DNA of 64,000 nucleotides from Promicromonospora sp049532985 (GTDB taxonomy: Bacteria > Actinomycetota > Actinomycetes > Actinomycetales > Cellulomonadaceae), in contig NZ_CP186693.1 of the NCBI RefSeq assembly GCF_049532985.1, positions 744,001 to 808,000 on the forward strand, written 5' to 3'. The position numbers were made by a program, and so were the translations under genes. The notes below the pieces were generated by a model. It made no database searches. It was not told the origin of the DNA and saw nothing but the letters and a program-made list of their open reading frames with translations. Of this stretch, positions 60,788 to 64,000 are shown in pieces (the first letter of the stretch is position 1; every line of letters starts with the position of its first letter).

Positions 60788-60793
60788 TACGCT
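60788..60793 (+). promoter_or_regulatory. parE: -10 hexamer of parE (leaderless)
   Basis: TACGCT, 6 bases before GTG 60800. The 228-bp gap before it contains an AT-richer patch around 60685-60715 and no gene. Confidence 0.5.
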
Positions 60794-60799
60794 GTCGCC

Positions 60800-62923
60800 G
60801 TGACCGCAACGTCCGAGTCGTACACCGCTCGCCACCTGTCCGTCCTCGAGGGTCTCGAGGCGGTCCGCAAGCGTCCCGGCATGTACATCGGGACCACCGA
60901 CTCCCGTGGCCTGATGCACTGCCTCTGGGAGATCATCGACAACTCCGTCGACGAGGCCCTGGGCGGGTACGCGACGAAGATCGGCATCGTGCTGCACGCC
61001 GACACGTCCGTGACGGTGTCCGACGACGGCCGCGGCATCCCCGTCGACATCGAGCCCAAGACCGGCCTGAGCGGCGTCGAGGTGGTCTACACCAAGCTGC
61101 ACGCCGGCGGAAAGTTCGGCGGGGGCTCGTACCAGGCCTCCGGTGGTCTGCACGGCGTCGGCGCCTCCGTCGTGAACGCCCTGTCCTCCCGGCTGGACGT
61201 CGAGGTGGACCGCGGCGGCAAGACGTACCGCATGACGTTCCACCGTGGTGAGCCCGGCACCTACACCGACCCGGCGTCGGGTCCCGGCCCCGACTCGCCC
61301 TTCCAGCCCTTCGTGGAGCGCTCGGAGCTGGCCGTCGTGGGCAAGGCGCCGCGCGGCCGCACCGCCACGCGCGTGCGCTACTGGGCCGACCGGCAGATCT
61401 TCCCCAAGTCCGCCGTCTTCAGCTACGACGAGCTCGTCACGCGCGTGCGGCAGACCACGTTCCTGGTGCCGGGCCTCGAGATCACGGTGCGCGACGAGCG
61501 CGGCCTGCCGGGCACGCCGGGCGAGGCCGGGCCGCACGAGGAGGTCTTCCAGCACAGCGGCGGCGCCGCCGACTTCGTCGAGTTCCTGGCGCCCGACTCC
61601 CCGGTCACGGCCACGTGGGTGCTGCAGGGCTCGGGCAGCTTCACCGAGACGGTGCCGGTGCTGGACGAGCGGGGCCACATGTCGCCGCGCGAGGTGCAGC
61701 GCCAGTGCGAGGTGGACATCGCGCTGCGGTGGGGTACCGGGTACGACACCGAGGTGCGCTCCTTCGTCAACATCATCTCGACGCCCAAGGGCGGCACGCA
61801 CCTGACGGGCTTCGAGCAGGGTCTGCTCAAGGTGGTCCGCAAGAACGTCGAGGCCAACGCGCGCAAGCTCAAGGTCTCCACCAAGGACGGCGCGGAGCGC
61901 ATCGAGAAGGACGACGTGCTCGCAGGCCTGACGGCCGTGGTCACGGTGCGTCTGGCGGAGCCGCAGTTCGAGGGGCAGACCAAGGAGGTGCTGGGCACCG
62001 GCCCGGTGCGCCAGATCGTCTCGCGCGTGGTCGAGAAGGAGATCCAGGCCCGCCTGAGCTCCACCAAGCGGGACGAGAAGACGCAGGCCTCGCTGCTCCT
62101 GGACAAGATCGTCGCCGAGATGCGGGCGCGCATCACCGCGCGCAAGCAGAAGGAGATCTCGCGCCGCAAGAACGCGCTGGAGACCTCCTCGCTGCCGGCC
62201 AAGCTCGCGGACTGTCGCTCGAACGACGTGGACCGGTCCGAGCTGTTCATCGTCGAGGGCGACAGCGCCCTCGGCACCGCGAAGCTTGCGCGGTCCAGCG
62301 ACTTCCAGGCACTGCTGCCGATCCGCGGCAAGATCCTGAACGTCCAGAAGGCGTCGATCAGCGACATGCTGCGCAACGCCGAGTGCGCGGCGATCATCCA
62401 GGTGCTCGGCGCCGGCTCCGGCCGGTCCTTCGACATCGAGGCCGCGCGCTACGGCAAGATCATCATGATGACCGACGCCGACGTGGACGGCGCGCACATC
62501 CGCACCCTCCTTCTGACGCTCTTCTACCGCTACATGAAGCCGATGGTGGAGGCCGGCCGCGTGTTCGCCGCGGTGCCGCCGCTGCACCGGGTCGAGGTGA
62601 TCGGCAACGGCCGGCGCAAGAACGAGTACATCTACACGTACTCCGAGGCCGAGCTGGGTGCCACGCTCAAGAAGCTCGACAAGGCCGGGCGCCGCTACAA
62701 GCCCGACATCCAGCGATACAAGGGCCTGGGCGAGATGGACGCCGACCAGCTCGCGGAGACCACCATGGACCCGCGCCACCGCACGCTGCGCCGGGTCACG
62801 GCGGAGCACGCCGAGGCCGCGGAGCGTGCCTTCGAGCTGCTGATGGGTACCGACGTCGCGCCGCGCAAGGAGTTCCTCATCGCCGGTGCGGCAGAGCTGG
62901 ACAGGTCCCGGATCGACGTCTGA
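60800..62923 (+). CDS. parE: Type IIA DNA topoisomerase subunit B (topoisomerase IV, ParE)
   Basis: 707 residues. GHKL ATPase motifs: EIIDNSVDEALGG, VSDDGRGIPVDI and GGLHGVGASVVNALS. Toprim motifs: FIVEGDSALGTAKLAR and MMTDADVDGAHIRTLLLTLFYRYM; C-terminal RYKGLGEMDADQLAETTMDP. Placement downstream of sigA matches parE of Streptomyces next to hrdB, rather than gyrB beside dnaA. The partner subunit A gene is not in the window. Relaxes and decatenates DNA using ATP. Confidence 0.92.
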   Translation: MTATSESYTARHLSVLEGLEAVRKRPGMYIGTTDSRGLMHCLWEIIDNSVDEALGGYATKIGIVLHADTSVTVSDDGRGIPVDIEPKTGLSGVEVVYTKLHAGGKFGGGSYQASGGLHGVGASVVNALSSRLDVEVDRGGKTYRMTFHRGEPGTYTDPASGPGPDSPFQPFVERSELAVVGKAPRGRTATRVRYWADRQIFPKSAVFSYDELVTRVRQTTFLVPGLEITVRDERGLPGTPGEAGPHEEVFQHSGGAADFVEFLAPDSPVTATWVLQGSGSFTETVPVLDERGHMSPREVQRQCEVDIALRWGTGYDTEVRSFVNIISTPKGGTHLTGFEQGLLKVVRKNVEANARKLKVSTKDGAERIEKDDVLAGLTAVVTVRLAEPQFEGQTKEVLGTGPVRQIVSRVVEKEIQARLSSTKRDEKTQASLLLDKIVAEMRARITARKQKEISRRKNALETSSLPAKLADCRSNDVDRSELFIVEGDSALGTAKLARSSDFQALLPIRGKILNVQKASISDMLRNAECAAIIQVLGAGSGRSFDIEAARYGKIIMMTDADVDGAHIRTLLLTLFYRYMKPMVEAGRVFAAVPPLHRVEVIGNGRRKNEYIYTYSEAELGATLKKLDKAGRRYKPDIQRYKGLGEMDADQLAETTMDPRHRTLRRVTAEHAEAAERAFELLMGTDVAPRKEFLIAGAAELDRSRIDV

Positions 62924-62982
62924 ACCACGGCCCGGAGCGGGCCGAGGGCTGGGACGGCGCCGCCGCGAGGCGCACGCCGACC

Positions 62983-62988
62983 TAGACT
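62983..62988 (+). promoter_or_regulatory. -10 hexamer of the lipoprotein gene at 62996 (leaderless)
   Basis: TAGACT, 7 bases before GTG 62996. Confidence 0.55.
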
Positions 62989-62995
62989 CGCGAGC

Positions 62996-63463
62996 GTGAA
63001 CACGACTTCCTTCCGCCCGTTCCGGGTGACCCGCGCCGCGTCCGCCGTCCTCCTGGCCGTGGGGCTGGGCGCCGGGCTGCTCGCCGGGTGCGGTGACGGT
63101 ACGGCTGAGCCTGCGACCGACACCGCTCCGCCGGCGATGAGCCAGCGGTCGGACGCACCGTCCGACGCAGCATCGGGTGGCGCGACGGACGCCGGGTCGC
63201 AGAAGCCGGGCGCGGACACCTTCAGCTACCCGGGGCGCACCGGCTCGACCGCGCTGGAGCTGCTGCTGGAGGCCGACCCGTCGGCCGAGCTCACGGGCGA
63301 GGGTGAGAACGCGTTCGTCACCGCCATCGGCGGCCGGGCAGCCGACGACTCGAAGAAGGAGTTCTGGTCACTGTCGGTGGACGGTGTCCCGGCACAGGTC
63401 GGGGCGGGCACGCTCCAGACCGAGGACGGTCAGGAGATCACATGGACGATCGAGACGTACTGA
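62996..63463 (+). CDS. Lipoprotein with DUF4430 (transcobalamin-like) domain
   Basis: 155 residues. Signal peptide with lipobox GLLAGC (Cys near residue 31), then a Ser/Asp-rich linker. The C-terminal domain (TGSTALELLLEADPSAELTGEGENAFVTAIGGRAADDSKKEFWSLSVDGVPAQVGAGTLQTEDGQEITWTIE) fits DUF4430, the fold that contacts the corrin in transcobalamin. It should face outward on the membrane. The stop overlaps the ATG of the following membrane protein (TGATG), so they are a unit; a joint uptake role is inferred. Confidence 0.8.
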   Translation: MNTTSFRPFRVTRAASAVLLAVGLGAGLLAGCGDGTAEPATDTAPPAMSQRSDAPSDAASGGATDAGSQKPGADTFSYPGRTGSTALELLLEADPSAELTGEGENAFVTAIGGRAADDSKKEFWSLSVDGVPAQVGAGTLQTEDGQEITWTIETY

Positions 63464-64000
63464 TGGGCGACCGGGACGAGCGGGGCACGCGGCGTCGGGA
63501 CGAGCCGGGTGCGGGGGTACGCCCCGGTTCTGGTGACCTGGTCTCTCGTGACCTGGTCTCTCGTGAGCTGGCCCCTCGTGACCTGACCTTTCGTGAGCTG
63601 GCCCGCCGCTGGTGGCGTCCCGCCGTCGTCGTCCTGGTGCTGACGGCCGCCGTCGTGTGGCGCCTGGTCGCGCCCGGGCTCGGCGCACCCCCGAACCTGG
63701 AGATCGCGACCGCCGCGACGTTCCTCGGGGTGCTGCTGCTGCGCAACCGGTGGGCGGCCGTGGTGCCCTTCGCGGTGGTCGCCGTGAGCGACGCCGTGCT
63801 CGGCAACACCCAGATCATGTGGTTCACCTGGTCCGCGTGGGCGGTGATCGGCGTGGGCGCGATCTTCGTACGGCACCTGCGCGGTCCCGCCCGGTATGCC
63901 GCCGCGCTCGGCCTGGGGGTCGGTGGCTCGCTGTGGTTCTTCGCGTGGACCAACTTCGGGGTCTGGCTGATGGACGGGCTGTACCCGCAGACGCTCGATG
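63463..64000 (+). CDS. DUF6580-like membrane protein (ECF S-component-like), 3' end cut by window
   Basis: At least 179 residues. The charged N-terminus has five imperfect five-residue repeats of the pattern (S/P/F)R(D/E)L, then membrane helices VVVLVLTAAVVWRLVA, TAATFLGVLLLRNRWAAVVPFAVVAVSDAVLG, FTWSAWAVIGVGAIFV and YAAALGLGVGGSLWFFAWTNFGVWLMDGLYPQT. The last segments resemble putative ECF-type transport proteins with an exposed WTNFGVW motif. Coupled to the DUF4430 lipoprotein. Confidence 0.8.
   Translation, partial: MGDRDERGTRRRDEPGAGVRPGSGDLVSRDLVSRELAPRDLTFRELARRWWRPAVVVLVLTAAVVWRLVAPGLGAPPNLEIATAATFLGVLLLRNRWAAVVPFAVVAVSDAVLGNTQIMWFTWSAWAVIGVGAIFVRHLRGPARYAAALGLGVGGSLWFFAWTNFGVWLMDGLYPQTLD
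63535..63609 (+). repeat. 15-bp coding tandem repeat, five units
   Basis: Units begin GACCTGGTCTCTCGT, repeated exactly once and then three times with substitutions up to 63609. They encode DLVSR, DLVSR, ELAPR, DLTFR, ELARR at the cytosolic N-terminus of the membrane protein. Confidence 0.8.

Overview
The window is about 64 kb of very GC-rich chromosome from an actinobacterium, most likely a member of Micrococcales close to Cellulomonadaceae or Promicromonosporaceae. The evidence is an actinobacterial cytochrome bc1-aa3 branch (ctaCDF, ctaE-qcrCAB with a diheme QcrC), a PknL/Rv2175c pair next to a class II DAHP synthase and an IdsA-type prenyl synthase, a sigA...parE neighbourhood, and actinobacteria-specific small proteins (DUF3043, DUF4192, a DUF7455-type zinc protein). 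No rRNA, tRNA, CRISPR array, prophage, transposase or insertion sequence was recognised. The content is core chromosome plus one sugar-utilisation island.

Layout. 0-15.4 kb: housekeeping and peptide/cofactor metabolism: the 5' part of lpdA, pepA, two small membrane proteins, pyrD, a DUF1445 protein, a divergent MocR-type regulator and YczE-like membrane protein, an aldo/keto reductase, DUF3043, an M20 dipeptidase, a thioesterase, a DJ-1/PfpI protein, nadA and a shrunken glycerate kinase-like gene. 15.4-29.9 kb: a respiratory block: erpA (Fe-S insertion), a TusA plus cysteine-desulfurase-like pair whose PLP lysine is absent, ctaC-ctaD-ctaF, trpD with a receiver-like protein, ctaE-qcrC-qcrA-qcrB, superoxide dismutase, and a second stand-alone qcrB. 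29.9-33 kb: an Lrp/AsnC effector-domain protein overlapping a DEDDh exonuclease/GIY-YIG fusion, then purC. 33-41.8 kb: a sugar locus on the minus strand (binding protein, two permeases, GH1 beta-glucosidase, secreted DUF3131/glucoamylase-like protein, GH13 enzyme) facing a LacI regulator, with a perfect palindromic operator between them and no ATPase gene. 42-50 kb: an acyltransferase, ROK glucokinase, long-chain acyl-CoA ligase, GNAT acetyltransferase behind a terminator-like leader, a PPi-type phosphofructokinase and class II DAHP synthase. 50-54.3 kb: Rv2175c-like protein, PknL-type PASTA kinase, prenyl synthase, lipoprotein. 54.3-64 kb: DUF4192, universal stress protein, sigA, a SpoIID-domain secreted protein, DUF7455-type protein, parE, a DUF4430-type lipoprotein and a membrane protein running off the end.

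Two features run through the whole window. First, more than fifteen genes begin 6 or 7 bases after a TANNNT-like -10 hexamer with no ribosome binding site, the signature of leaderless mRNAs. Second, nearly every convergent gene junction carries a long, often perfect inverted repeat that probably acts as a two-way terminator. Two of these, at 15.9 and 46.6 kb, share related 29-nt arms and look like copies of one element. Nothing here is a clear defence or mobile system. The best candidates for unusual biology are the lysine-less cysteine-desulfurase homologue with its TusA partner, the orphan qcrB, the reduced glycerate kinase, the attenuator-like leader of the GNAT gene, and the repeat-edged DUF4192 protein.
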